IMG/VR virus record: IMGVR_UViG_3300021963_000097
Location: 1 to 64,000 of that record
DNA: 64,000 nt
Reading direction: 5' to 3' (one strand)
Source: a virus
Each line of letters opens with the position of its first letter. The stretch's first letter is position 1. The position numbers and the translations under genes are program-made. Positions 49,778 to 59,014 of the stretch are shown here, one piece after another. A model generated the notes under the pieces. That model saw nothing but the letters and a program-made list of their open reading frames with translations, was not told the DNA's origin and did not search any database.

Positions 49778-50572
49778 ATGAGCGATTTTAATAACATTCT
49801 TTCCGTATTAGATACTATTAGTAAAGAGAATACGCTATCTTTTTATGTACCAAGCTTAAAGAGAGATGTACTTTTTAAAGGTATTACTACCGGACAACAA
49901 AAAGCCCTACTTAAAGCAGCAATAGATAATCCGGTATTTCAGACGAGATTTATTATGGCAGCATATGCAATTATTATTGAGAATTGTATTGAGAAAGAAA
50001 TTATCACTAATTTAACAGCGTTAGATAGTATGTCTATATTACTACAATATAGAGTCAACATATACGGCCCGGATTATGCAGTTACACAGAATGATAAAAA
50101 ATATATACTAAACTTGAGCGAGAGTATCGTCAGACTTAAGGAGATTGAAGTGCCTGCTGCTGAGACGTTTACAGAGGGTCAAATCACTATTACCGTCGGT
50201 ATGCCCTTGTTTACAGATCAGTATTTACTTGAAAAGCAAGTAAGAGAAAAAACTTTAAACGATCAAGCAACTGTTACGATTAATGAAACTATAGGGGAAG
50301 CATTTATCGGGGAAACCTCTAAATTTATTAAGCGTATTGAGGTCAACGTAAACGGCCAAACGCAGGATTTAAACTATCAAGATCTACCGTTTCCAAAAAA
50401 ATATGCAGTGTTAGAAAAACTACCAACTAAATCTGTAAAGCAAATTTTAAAATATCTCGAAGTAGTATCTGAAATTCAACGCAAAGTAACCCGTATACCA
50501 GGGGTAGACGAGGCTGGTATTACACAAGATATAGATTTTACGGTAGATTCCTCATTGTTTGCATTAAACTAA
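49778..50572 (+). CDS. Baseplate hub protein, gp26-like (264 aa)
   Basis: Residues 18-60 (SFYVPSLKRDVLFKGITTGQ, then KALLKAAIDNPVFQTRFIMA) follow the T4_baseplate (PF12322) N-terminal pattern, in which a short beta opening is followed by an EEK/QQK-type helix. The rest is helical with an FPKKYAVLEKLPTKSVKQI segment near the end. In T4 this family helps build the hub before the tape measure and tube are added, and here it sits just before the tape-measure gene. TATATAAG lies 8 nt before the ATG. Confidence 0.7.
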   Translation: MSDFNNILSVLDTISKENTLSFYVPSLKRDVLFKGITTGQQKALLKAAIDNPVFQTRFIMAAYAIIIENCIEKEIITNLTALDSMSILLQYRVNIYGPDYAVTQNDKKYILNLSESIVRLKEIEVPAAETFTEGQITITVGMPLFTDQYLLEKQVREKTLNDQATVTINETIGEAFIGETSKFIKRIEVNVNGQTQDLNYQDLPFPKKYAVLEKLPTKSVKQILKYLEVVSEIQRKVTRIPGVDEAGITQDIDFTVDSSLFALN

Positions 50573-50610
50573 TACGTTAGGTTACATTGTTGGGTACCTA
50601 AGTATTTAAT

Positions 50611-53007
50611 ATGCCTGAAGGTACAGCAAATCCAGCTCCTCCAATTGTAGATTCTGCGAAAGCACTTCTACAAGTTGTGACAGGCAAGTCTACCGAAGCA
50701 AAGTCATCTCCATTTCCTCCGGAGCTTTTAACGGCGTTTAAAACAAATAACAAGCATTTAAAAAACTTAATTGAGAGTTTTAACAAGCTTATTACTGTAC
50801 AGGAAGAACAGCAAGCCCGAGACGATTCGAGTGGAGACGAAGCTAAGCAAGCCTTAACTCAAGAAAAACCTAAGGAGGTAATAATAACAGAGATTAAAGA
50901 GCCTGTATTAGAAAAAATAGTTGAAATGTTGAAGGGGCTTGGTATATCTGCAAAATCTGCAGCAGCTGTAGCTACTCCAGCTATCGGGGAATCATCAGGC
51001 GGTTCAGGTCCAAGTGATATTCTTAGTAAAATGCGAGGACCGCTCGGTTTTCTTTTTAGTAAAGTGTTTGGTAGCAAATTAATTCCGCTTGTAGCTGGTC
51101 TCGCAGGTTCTTTAGCATTAGCTGTTGGGAGTTGGTTTAATGAAGGACCCTGGAAAGGGCTAATGAAAGAAGTAGGTAAGCTCGGAGTAGATATATTTTT
51201 ACCTAAAGTAGTTAATCTTGCAAGCAAATTATTTCCAGCATTAGCAAAGTTTTTAGGACCGATAGCTGGAAAACTACCAGTTATCGGTTTTATAATTAAT
51301 TTAGGTTCTGCTATTAGTAGAGTTATTGCTGGAGACGTGGTTGGTGGCTTGATAGATTTAGGTGCAGGTATGGCCACATTTTTGGGACCATTAGGTTTAC
51401 CACTATCTATAGGCTTAGGATTCTTAAATGCAGCTCGAGATTTATCAGGTACTACTGAGTCAACCAAAAAAGGTGATACCACTAAGGATACCGGGCTTAC
51501 AGTTTTAGTTAAAACTGTGGCTCCTTTTTTAGCTAAAATAGCTAGCAAGCTTAAATTTTTTCCTATAATAGGTAATATACTCAGTATAGGCTTAGCGTTT
51601 CAAAGCTTTAAGCAAGGAGGCATTAAAGGCTGGTCGCAAGGTATTTTAAATTTAATAAGTGGTATTGCAGGCTTTGTACCTGGAGTCGGCACTGTAGTAA
51701 GTTATGTTGCAGCTGGTCTTAGCTTTTTAATAGATTTAATGAGTGGCGGAGAAGAAAAGAAAGATGAAAACAAAGAAGAAGTTAAGCCAGGCTCTTCTAA
51801 AGGTATATTCAGCATGATTGGTAGTTTTATAGGGGATAAAGTTAAAAAAAGCTTACGCTATTTGCCAGGGGTCGGGACACTTATACAGTTAGGGGAAGCA
51901 TTCGATAATTTTAAAAGCGGTAAAATTAAAGACGGGTTTAAATCATTATTAAAAGCCGGTCTTACTTTAATACCAGGAGTGGGTAGTGTGGTAGCGTGGT
52001 TAATGGATGATAAAGTGGAAGAGCCTAAAGCAGAAGGAGCAGGTACCACTGAAAAGTTTGATGCAAGTACTATATATAAAGCTATTACTGACGGGGTAAA
52101 AGACAAATTTAAAACAATATTAAAGAATATTAAAAAACTACCATTTGTTCCGAACATGGTTGTAGATAAAATAGCTGGTTATCTTGATATTGATATAGGA
52201 GACAAAGCTAAACCAGAAGTAAGCACTGGAGCTGTAGGTACATTAACTGGACCGGCTTTACCTGCGCAACCAGAGCCGATAGATACTACTCCATATCTTA
52301 CTGCGACACAAAATAATACTAGCGATTCTGATTTAATACCGACAGGTAAGTTGCCTCTAGCAATTAATGAGGTAAACAGTAACATCGCTTCGATACCAAA
52401 AGGAGTTGTAGAGCCTATAGAAAAATCTCAAGTTCTAGCTAATGGAGAGAAAGTCAGAAATAATCAACAAACAGCCCCTAAAAAAGATCGTTTTGATGAA
52501 ATATTACCTGGAGATGTTGGACTAATGGCCCCTAAAAAAGATCGTTTTGATGAAATATTAGCTGGAGATGTTGGACTAATGGCCCCTAAAAAAGATCGTT
52601 TTGATGAAATATTAGCTAGAGATGTTGAACTAATGGAGACTAAAAAGGATCGTTTTGGGGGAGTGTTTAAAGAATCAAAAGATGGATACCCAATAACCCA
52701 GCAAGCAGCTGATATTACTATACCGCTACAGCCTAATACTAATCCAAGAGTTCCTTTAGAATCTCCAATAGCCAGCTTAACTGGTATGCCAGGGTTTGAT
52801 ATATCTAAAAAGCTAGATGAATTAATTGCAGCAGTACAAACAATAAGAGGCGGGGAGAGTAGTAATAATAGCGCCGCCTCTATAAATTCATCAACTGGCG
52901 GCTCAAGTGTGACTAATGTATTTAATAATGGCAGTGAAAGAGATATACCTTATACTGAACGTACTAAATATAGAAATCAATTAATGTACTCTCGCGCACT
53001 ACTCTAA
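50611..53007 (+). CDS. Tail tape measure protein, gp29 position (798 aa)
   Basis: Position between hub and tube-cap genes and sequence type suggest the tape measure. The N-terminal 120 residues are polar and helical. Residues 140-480 are long hydrophobic Gly/Ala/Leu/Ile helices, some very membrane-like (FIPGVG/FVPGVGTVV repeats). The C-terminal 300 are polar and disordered. A 54-bp tandem repeat encodes KKDRFDEIL-x-GDVGLM three times plus a partial copy. Tape-measure length sets tail length in such phages; 798 residues would suggest a longer tail than T4 (gp29, about 590). Confidence 0.75.
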   Translation: MPEGTANPAPPIVDSAKALLQVVTGKSTEAKSSPFPPELLTAFKTNNKHLKNLIESFNKLITVQEEQQARDDSSGDEAKQALTQEKPKEVIITEIKEPVLEKIVEMLKGLGISAKSAAAVATPAIGESSGGSGPSDILSKMRGPLGFLFSKVFGSKLIPLVAGLAGSLALAVGSWFNEGPWKGLMKEVGKLGVDIFLPKVVNLASKLFPALAKFLGPIAGKLPVIGFIINLGSAISRVIAGDVVGGLIDLGAGMATFLGPLGLPLSIGLGFLNAARDLSGTTESTKKGDTTKDTGLTVLVKTVAPFLAKIASKLKFFPIIGNILSIGLAFQSFKQGGIKGWSQGILNLISGIAGFVPGVGTVVSYVAAGLSFLIDLMSGGEEKKDENKEEVKPGSSKGIFSMIGSFIGDKVKKSLRYLPGVGTLIQLGEAFDNFKSGKIKDGFKSLLKAGLTLIPGVGSVVAWLMDDKVEEPKAEGAGTTEKFDASTIYKAITDGVKDKFKTILKNIKKLPFVPNMVVDKIAGYLDIDIGDKAKPEVSTGAVGTLTGPALPAQPEPIDTTPYLTATQNNTSDSDLIPTGKLPLAINEVNSNIASIPKGVVEPIEKSQVLANGEKVRNNQQTAPKKDRFDEILPGDVGLMAPKKDRFDEILAGDVGLMAPKKDRFDEILARDVELMETKKDRFGGVFKESKDGYPITQQAADITIPLQPNTNPRVPLESPIASLTGMPGFDISKKLDELIAAVQTIRGGESSNNSAASINSSTGGSSVTNVFNNGSERDIPYTERTKYRNQLMYSRALL
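52474..52668 (+). repeat. 54-bp tandem repeat in the tape measure gene
   Basis: Units start at 52474, 52528 and 52582, with a diverged fourth at 52636, each 54 nt (18 codons) and almost identical in the first three. The near-identity indicates recent expansion, and the frame is kept. Confidence 0.9.
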
Positions 53008-53008
53008 T

Positions 53009-54286
53009 ATGGCATACGAATCAAATCTTTATAAAGCTGAGTCCAATTCCGATTTTGCAACAGGCAAAGGAGCGCAAGCTCTAGGGGCGCCTATTTTAAT
53101 ACCAGGGCCTGGTACAAAAGGGGATGGTGTTAATATACATCAAGACTACCCTTGGACGCTATCTACAAGAGCTGCCCGTAATTATGTACCGAAGTTAATG
53201 CTTACAGAATATAAATTAGTATTATCAAGCGAAGTAGCCGGCATGTTATACGCCCTTAGAGGCGCAGAAGATAATGTAAATGTTATTGCAAGACAAGCGG
53301 GTGAAAATATTGTAAATATTACTGGCGCTGGACTTAATACGGCTAGATTATCTCTTACTGGTCAATTGCCAGGTTTAAAACAAATACTAAGTTCTGTCTC
53401 CAAGGCGCTTGAAAAAGAAAGTAAACAGAGTGGGGTATCAACTACCCCTGCTACTGCTCAAGAAGCCGCTTTAGCGGCTGCCAGGCGACAGGAACTTACG
53501 TCAAGTGTTAGCGGTCAAGGATTAGATGTATATAGAGGGCTATATGCAATCGAGCCTACTGGGTGGAGCTATGTAATGCCGTACCTGGGAGCAGCAAATA
53601 TGATGTCCCCTAATAATCAATGGGGGAAAAGTACTCAAATACGAGATGCATTAATACAAGGGGTGCAGGGTATAACAAAATTAGTAGATGGAACAGCGGG
53701 TGCTAAACCGGCGGCAACAACTACCCCAACAGTCCCTAATAAAACTGGGCCGGACATATTTTCCATGCTTATGGGAGCGTATAATGTTGCAGATGCTGCT
53801 AAGACTATAGGCCTAGCTGTCGGGGGTGGTCTGGTTGCTAGTGAAGAGCCTCAGTCGTTTACCGGGACTGGGTCCGATTCAATAGAATGTAGTTTTTATC
53901 TTTACAATACTCAAGAGTTGGCAGACATACGTAGAAATTGGGAGTTCTGCTTTCTATTTACCTATCAAAATTTAGCAAATAGAAAGGGTATTAATTTATT
54001 AGACCCTCCATGTCTTTATAGGGCTTTAATTCCGGGATATAAACAATTACCTATATGCTGGGTGTCTGGCTTAAGTATTGTTAATGTTGGAGCAACCAAG
54101 CTAGTAGATATTACCACTGGTAACCCTGTTAATTCTAGTGAGAAAGCAGGGGCTAATATAAAAATGATACCCGAAGCTTATAAGATAACTTTTACTCTAG
54201 AGAGCGCGCTAAAGAACGCGCGTAATATATTTCAATTTGCCGCAGATCCTACCGGGTTTGTGACAGTTTCATATAGTGGAGCATAA
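53009..54286 (+). CDS. gp48: Tail tube cap/baseplate protein (gp48/gp54-like)
   Basis: The 425-residue protein ends with a tube-fold signature (IPEAYKITFTLESALKNARNIF) seen in gp48-type proteins. It has a middle SFTGTGSDSIECSFYLYNTQE/ELADIRRNWEF block similar to tube-like baseplate proteins. N-terminal 120 residues are unassigned. It starts 1 nt after the tape-measure stop, the same neighbours as T4 gp29-gp48. gp48 caps the baseplate hub where the tube begins. Confidence 0.75.
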   Translation: MAYESNLYKAESNSDFATGKGAQALGAPILIPGPGTKGDGVNIHQDYPWTLSTRAARNYVPKLMLTEYKLVLSSEVAGMLYALRGAEDNVNVIARQAGENIVNITGAGLNTARLSLTGQLPGLKQILSSVSKALEKESKQSGVSTTPATAQEAALAAARRQELTSSVSGQGLDVYRGLYAIEPTGWSYVMPYLGAANMMSPNNQWGKSTQIRDALIQGVQGITKLVDGTAGAKPAATTTPTVPNKTGPDIFSMLMGAYNVADAAKTIGLAVGGGLVASEEPQSFTGTGSDSIECSFYLYNTQELADIRRNWEFCFLFTYQNLANRKGINLLDPPCLYRALIPGYKQLPICWVSGLSIVNVGATKLVDITTGNPVNSSEKAGANIKMIPEAYKITFTLESALKNARNIFQFAADPTGFVTVSYSGA

Positions 54287-54291
54287 TAATA

Positions 54292-54675
54292 ATGACTACC
54301 AATATACCATCTTTATCCTCAGGCCCTTATAAACAAAACAATTTAACTGAGTTAGTAGAGTTAGATACGTTTAGATATGAAAACTTATTTAATATATATC
54401 AAAACGAAAACGAACAGTACTTTTATAATTTACTTGCAAAGGTAAACTTTCCGGAAGAGATTTCAGATGAGTACTATACTACTTTTACTGTTAATAACGA
54501 TTCAATACCATATACTCTAATAAGCTATAAAGTATATAATACTATATCTTTATGGTGGTTAATTTGCGCTGTAAATAATATTACAAACCCGATTGATTTT
54601 CCTGCTCCAAATACTCAATTAAAAATACTTAAGACTCAGTATGTGCGTAACGTGCTGCAGTTAATAAAGCAGTAA
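54292..54675 (+). CDS. gp53: Baseplate wedge protein (gp53-like)
   Basis: The 127-residue protein has the gp53-type core: the motif SYKVYNTISLWWLICAVNNI followed by NPIDFPAP and LKILKTQYVRNVL corresponds to the conserved YGNPQLYWVLLMCND region of T4 gp53 and its LysM-like fold. gp53 links wedges to form the baseplate. It is shorter than T4 gp53 (about 196). Start is 5 nt after the previous stop. Confidence 0.7.
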   Translation: MTTNIPSLSSGPYKQNNLTELVELDTFRYENLFNIYQNENEQYFYNLLAKVNFPEEISDEYYTTFTVNNDSIPYTLISYKVYNTISLWWLICAVNNITNPIDFPAPNTQLKILKTQYVRNVLQLIKQ

Positions 54676-54679
54676 TAAT

Positions 54680-56212
54680 ATGGCATCAATTAAAAATAGA
54701 CTCCGGCTTAACAACCAGGACTATGAAATTGTAATTACGCTATACAACACTCAAGGCCTAGCGTTTCCTATTAATCCTGCTGGAATGGCTTCTTTAGTAA
54801 TTGAAGAGTCTGCTTTGTGCTGGTTTAAACGTGGGTATATTATACTGGAGAATAATGAAAATGTTATTGAGAGACGCCCTAACGAGTTTTTTGATAAAAA
54901 CGCAAACTATAAATTTCGTAATGATGGTAGAGATTTGCTAATGGTTAACATAAAGCCTGTTGTAGAAAACGAAAACTCGGTGCTAGCAAATGAAAATCCG
55001 TTTCCTGCAGATCTCTGGGAATTAAGCTATATGTTCTCTATATATGATGTTGAGGATATAGCTGTCGGGCCTACCACTCAAAAGAAATATTTTAAATTAT
55101 ATTTCTGGGAAACAGACTGTCAGATTTTTGAAGAAACTGCAGTTAACTGGAATACAAATAGTGTATTATACCAGTCAAAGCCTGAGCTAAGAGGGAAAAG
55201 CGCTTATATAGACGATAAGACCCGTAGAGTTCCGACTGGGCTAGCGATAAAAGACCTTATAAAAGAAACTCTTGAGTCTAAAGTTGGTCCTCAAGTGTTT
55301 GCAAAAGACTGGGACCCCGGCGCAAGTAATATATTTTATAGTCCGGCTTCAAACAATTTTGCGGCAACAGATTTAAATTACTTGCTTCACCGACATGTGA
55401 GTAGTAATATTAGTGGAAATATAGAAGGCGATGCTGCTATACTTTTTAGAGATAGATACACAAAGACATGGTCGTTACTATCTTTATCTAAGCTCATGAG
55501 TTATGCAGTTAATAACCAACAAACTGCAGGTCTATTACAGTACGAGCAATTTTTAATTACATCTGAAAATGCTAGTTCAGTAATAATACCATCGTTAAGA
55601 CATACCCCGCAAGATCCAACTGGCGCGCGTAATATATATATGGGGAATACAAGTAACGTAGCTAATTTTCAATTTGTTGATATGGCTTCTGTAGATAACA
55701 CTTTTGTGTTTATTAGTAAACCATGCGCAAGCAATTCTACAAAACGCAAGCAATTTAGTTTAGACTTTCAAGAGAATGATATAGAAAACGTAAAAGCATT
55801 TTTTCAGAAAAACTATGTAGATAGATTTAAAGTTAATACTAAGCCTAAAGCACTCCTTACCCTCAATAAGACGAAAACAGAAAGCCCCTCGATAGAGACC
55901 ACCTTTTCTTATGGTACTGAAAAGCTTGATCGCTACCCCGACGCTAGAAATACAGTCTTAAAATCGGCATTATTTTTAAATGGTTGTTTAAATTTTGCAG
56001 TACCAGGTAGTACTTTTAGACGCAGCAATGTATTTATAGGCTTAGATAGAGTAACAGGCGCTATAGATGCAGATTTTGATGAGAAACTCTTGGGGCAATG
56101 GTTTGCAATTAAGGTAACTCATGAGTTTACTAAAACTAGCTATAGTAATAATATTACTGCTGTTAAGCCGCACTCTGATAAAGATATACGTATTCAAGAT
56201 ACTGTCGATTAA
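54680..56212 (+). CDS. Baseplate hub protein, probable gp27-type (510 aa)
   Basis: The protein starts with a beta-rich domain (QDYEIVITLYNTQGLAFPIN), continues with a VNIKPVVE segment and a DLNYLLHRHVSSN motif near residue 235. That motif is followed by a DRYTKTWSLLSLSKLMSYA block typical of gp27-type hub proteins, and the protein ends in a further beta domain. gp27 forms the torus to which the spike gp5 binds; the gp5-like gene is two genes downstream. Identification rests on position and one motif. Confidence 0.6.
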   Translation: MASIKNRLRLNNQDYEIVITLYNTQGLAFPINPAGMASLVIEESALCWFKRGYIILENNENVIERRPNEFFDKNANYKFRNDGRDLLMVNIKPVVENENSVLANENPFPADLWELSYMFSIYDVEDIAVGPTTQKKYFKLYFWETDCQIFEETAVNWNTNSVLYQSKPELRGKSAYIDDKTRRVPTGLAIKDLIKETLESKVGPQVFAKDWDPGASNIFYSPASNNFAATDLNYLLHRHVSSNISGNIEGDAAILFRDRYTKTWSLLSLSKLMSYAVNNQQTAGLLQYEQFLITSENASSVIIPSLRHTPQDPTGARNIYMGNTSNVANFQFVDMASVDNTFVFISKPCASNSTKRKQFSLDFQENDIENVKAFFQKNYVDRFKVNTKPKALLTLNKTKTESPSIETTFSYGTEKLDRYPDARNTVLKSALFLNGCLNFAVPGSTFRRSNVFIGLDRVTGAIDADFDEKLLGQWFAIKVTHEFTKTSYSNNITAVKPHSDKDIRIQDTVD

Positions 56213-56220
56213 GTAATACA

Positions 56221-56970
56221 ATGGCTACCGAAGTAAGAACATTCGATCTTTATAATACTACTAAGTACTGGGTAGGGTATACTATTGACGGATATGAATT
56301 AGAACAAATAGTAGCACAGCAGTACTATACTGTACAATTTAATTCTAATCCTATTGGCGCTGCTATTGAGTTTTTCCTAGCAATTCCGCAAATATCCTTA
56401 AATTATTTTTGGAAAAAATATTGGTGGGATGAAGCTACATATTATTCTAATCCATTAATACTGAGCGGAGTGAGTCTTAGTGCTTCTAATTATTATCAAT
56501 CTTTTTCAGAAAGCGTAGGTACTCTTTACTATATATCCCGTTTTAACAACTTAAATAATACACAGACAAAACCATACAGCCCAGTAATATCTCGTTTGAT
56601 ACGCGCGGATATATCCAGTGCAATTGATAGCTTTTATAGTGTAGCTAACAGTTTGTTTGTGGCTAATATAGTTAATATCGGGCCGACTGGTACAGATACA
56701 AATCCAAATAATGGAAATCTTATAATGGCTGACACTGATTTAACTCGTAGAATTACATCTAATAATTCTCTTACAGCTACTGTTAATAGCTCTTATAGCA
56801 GCCTTTCTAGCTTCTTACCTTATAATACAAACGTAATTGGTAACTTACTCACTCCTTACTATTGGCAGTTAAGTGCTAATAATGAAGATACGATTATTAC
56901 TGTAGACTTTAACAATAATAATGTTAATACTATTAAACAGCTCACCACTTACACGCTAATAGCTAACTAA
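56221..56970 (+). CDS. Unknown baseplate-associated protein (249 aa)
   Basis: Not recognised. The 249-residue protein is rich in Tyr, Asn, Ser and Thr. It starts MATEVRTFDLYNTTKYWVGY, contains a ISLNYFWKKYWWDEATYYSN segment, and has no hydrophobic domain. Its last base is the first of the gp5-like start codon (TAATG). Placement between hub and spike genes suggests a baseplate or spike accessory protein. Confidence 0.6.
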   Translation: MATEVRTFDLYNTTKYWVGYTIDGYELEQIVAQQYYTVQFNSNPIGAAIEFFLAIPQISLNYFWKKYWWDEATYYSNPLILSGVSLSASNYYQSFSESVGTLYYISRFNNLNNTQTKPYSPVISRLIRADISSAIDSFYSVANSLFVANIVNIGPTGTDTNPNNGNLIMADTDLTRRITSNNSLTATVNSSYSSLSSFLPYNTNVIGNLLTPYYWQLSANNEDTIITVDFNNNNVNTIKQLTTYTLIAN

Positions 56971-58970
56971 TGAACAAATACGATTCAACATACCTAGGCA
57001 TTGTAGTGCAAAATAACGATCCGGAGTATCGTGGTCGAGTAAAGGTATGGGTTCCGCATATTAATGGCGCTATATACGATAAATGGTATGCAGCTAAAAA
57101 AGACCGCTCATATAAGTTTCCTGGTCTTAATTTAGAGTCTGATTTAAACTTAATTATAGACGAATTAAAAGAAAACTTACAATGGGCTGAATACAGCGCT
57201 CCTTTGTTAGGAGCTAGTTCCTCTGGGTTGTATAATGCCTTTTATAGTACTGGTTCAGTTTCTGATGCAACCTATCAACTCAGTCTTTCGGGGTCTACAT
57301 TTGCAAGTACTGTATCTGCTCTAAGGCTTAATGAAGAAAAAATGGGGGAAAAGCCCGGCGCAGTATATGAAAAATACGGGACTAAACTAACAGACGCGTT
57401 TACTGACACTACAGTTAATAATACTAACACAGTTAATCCTAATGGAGCTAATTACCGCCCGTCTACCTACTCTAATGCTGCTAAAGGGGTATTTTCAGTA
57501 CCTAATGTAGGCGCTCACGTTTGGGTATTCTTTAGAGACGGAATACCTTACTACCCGGTTTATATGGGGTACAGTTTAGGAGAAGATGATTTTAATAGTA
57601 TATTTCAATCTGAAGACGGTTCATATCAAGACTACCCTCAAACATTTGAAAGTGTTAGTAAGATTGGACGTCCTGCAGAAGATGTTAACACTATAACGTA
57701 CCGCAACAAAATGGTTATTAACCAACGCGGTGCTGCTATAGAAATAATTAACACCAGTGATAGAGAGCGTTTTAAGGTAACTAGCTTTGCCGGTGGTTAT
57801 CTAGAGTTAGGTAATGATTATAATGCCCTATTTAACCCTAAGAACTTTCAGTTATTAACCCAGAAAGATAAATACGAAACCGTAAGAGGCCATAGTAATC
57901 TTTTTATTGGTAGAGATAATGATAATGTAATAAAAGGAGATTACTTTTTAAAGGTAGGCTCTTTAAATAAAAGCGCTTTAGATAATTGGGTTACTGCATA
58001 TACCGCTATTGCTACTATACTAGCTAAACCAGAAACTGAGGACAAGAGCAATTTAGTAAGCACAGTAGCTGCACAAGCTGATTCTCTAGCAGCTGCAGAA
58101 GCTCAACTCGGGTTTGGTGGTAACTATATAGAGACAATTACTAAGCATAAATTTAGTAATGTAGGATTAGTATTTAATACTTTTGCAAGTACCAGATACA
58201 ATGGTACAAATAAAACAATAACCAATTATAGAAACGTCATTTCTGGTGGTACTGGTATAGTTACAACCACTATAAACGCTATTGAGTATACCCATATCGA
58301 TGATATGCCTGGTGGAAATCTTACTGAGACGGTAGGTAATAGATGGAGTATGTTGGTAGGTTCGGGTGGTATAGATATAAAAACAACAGGACCAGTTAAT
58401 CTCGGTGGTACTATAATGGCATTAGCAGGTAAGCAAGTCAACGTTGCTTCTTCTGATGACATGAACATCGATGGCGGTACTAACCTATCAATTATAGCTG
58501 ATATAATGTCTATTAGAAGTAGATCCCGTAATCAAGTGGTAATAGATGATAACTTGGGTATTAGTAAGAATGTAGTTATTGGCGGTGGTACATACACAAA
58601 CGGTGAAGTGTTTTTACAGCATGTTACTGCGCCAGTAGAATTTCAAGTGACTGAATCTACTAAAATAACAGATACTGGCTATACTATAATCGACGCAACG
58701 ATCTCTAAAACGGCTGGTGGTAATATTGTGAGCGGGGATGTTGTAAAAATTGAAGGGGGTACATTAACTATAAACCAACCACACACCCATTACTTTAAGA
58801 ACTTGCCGTTAACACTAGTTACAGACGCCGCAGCAGTTAGAACAGCAGCATTGATACTTAACGGTGGATCAGCTGCAGCGTCAGCATCTGCAGCTGCGGA
58901 CCATTACAATACTGCAGGTGGTAATAAGAATAGTAATCCAAACGGACCTATTAACGGGGTTCCAGGTTAA
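56970..58970 (+). CDS. gp5: Central spike protein, gp5-like without lysozyme (666 aa)
   Basis: Residues 4-30 (DSTYLGIVVQNNDPEYRGRVKVWVPHI) are the OB-fold opening of gp5/VgrG-type spikes, and a PNVGAHVWVFFRDGIPYYPVYMG strand near residue 180 completes the fold. Later beta-strand repeats (NRWSMLVGSGGIDIKTTGPV, then GKQVNVASSDDMNIDGGTN) form the beta-helical needle. A motif QPHTHYFKNLP lies near residue 605. The T4 lysozyme domain between OB and helix is not visible. It punctures the outer envelope; peptidoglycan degradation must come from another protein. Confidence 0.78.
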   Translation: MNKYDSTYLGIVVQNNDPEYRGRVKVWVPHINGAIYDKWYAAKKDRSYKFPGLNLESDLNLIIDELKENLQWAEYSAPLLGASSSGLYNAFYSTGSVSDATYQLSLSGSTFASTVSALRLNEEKMGEKPGAVYEKYGTKLTDAFTDTTVNNTNTVNPNGANYRPSTYSNAAKGVFSVPNVGAHVWVFFRDGIPYYPVYMGYSLGEDDFNSIFQSEDGSYQDYPQTFESVSKIGRPAEDVNTITYRNKMVINQRGAAIEIINTSDRERFKVTSFAGGYLELGNDYNALFNPKNFQLLTQKDKYETVRGHSNLFIGRDNDNVIKGDYFLKVGSLNKSALDNWVTAYTAIATILAKPETEDKSNLVSTVAAQADSLAAAEAQLGFGGNYIETITKHKFSNVGLVFNTFASTRYNGTNKTITNYRNVISGGTGIVTTTINAIEYTHIDDMPGGNLTETVGNRWSMLVGSGGIDIKTTGPVNLGGTIMALAGKQVNVASSDDMNIDGGTNLSIIADIMSIRSRSRNQVVIDDNLGISKNVVIGGGTYTNGEVFLQHVTAPVEFQVTESTKITDTGYTIIDATISKTAGGNIVSGDVVKIEGGTLTINQPHTHYFKNLPLTLVTDAAAVRTAALILNGGSAAASASAAADHYNTAGGNKNSNPNGPINGVPG

Positions 58971-58981
58971 GTTGAACATAG

Positions 58982-59009
58982 TTGAATAGTTAGTAAATTC
59001 TTCTATAAT
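58982..59009 (+). promoter_or_regulatory. Promoter of the glycosyltransferase operon
   Basis: TTGAAT (58982-58987), 16-nt spacer, TATAAT (59004-59009), then 5 nt to the ATG at 59015. Both boxes are good sigma70 matches, and the distance to the start again predicts a nearly leaderless mRNA. Confidence 0.6.
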
Positions 59010-59014
59010 ATCTT

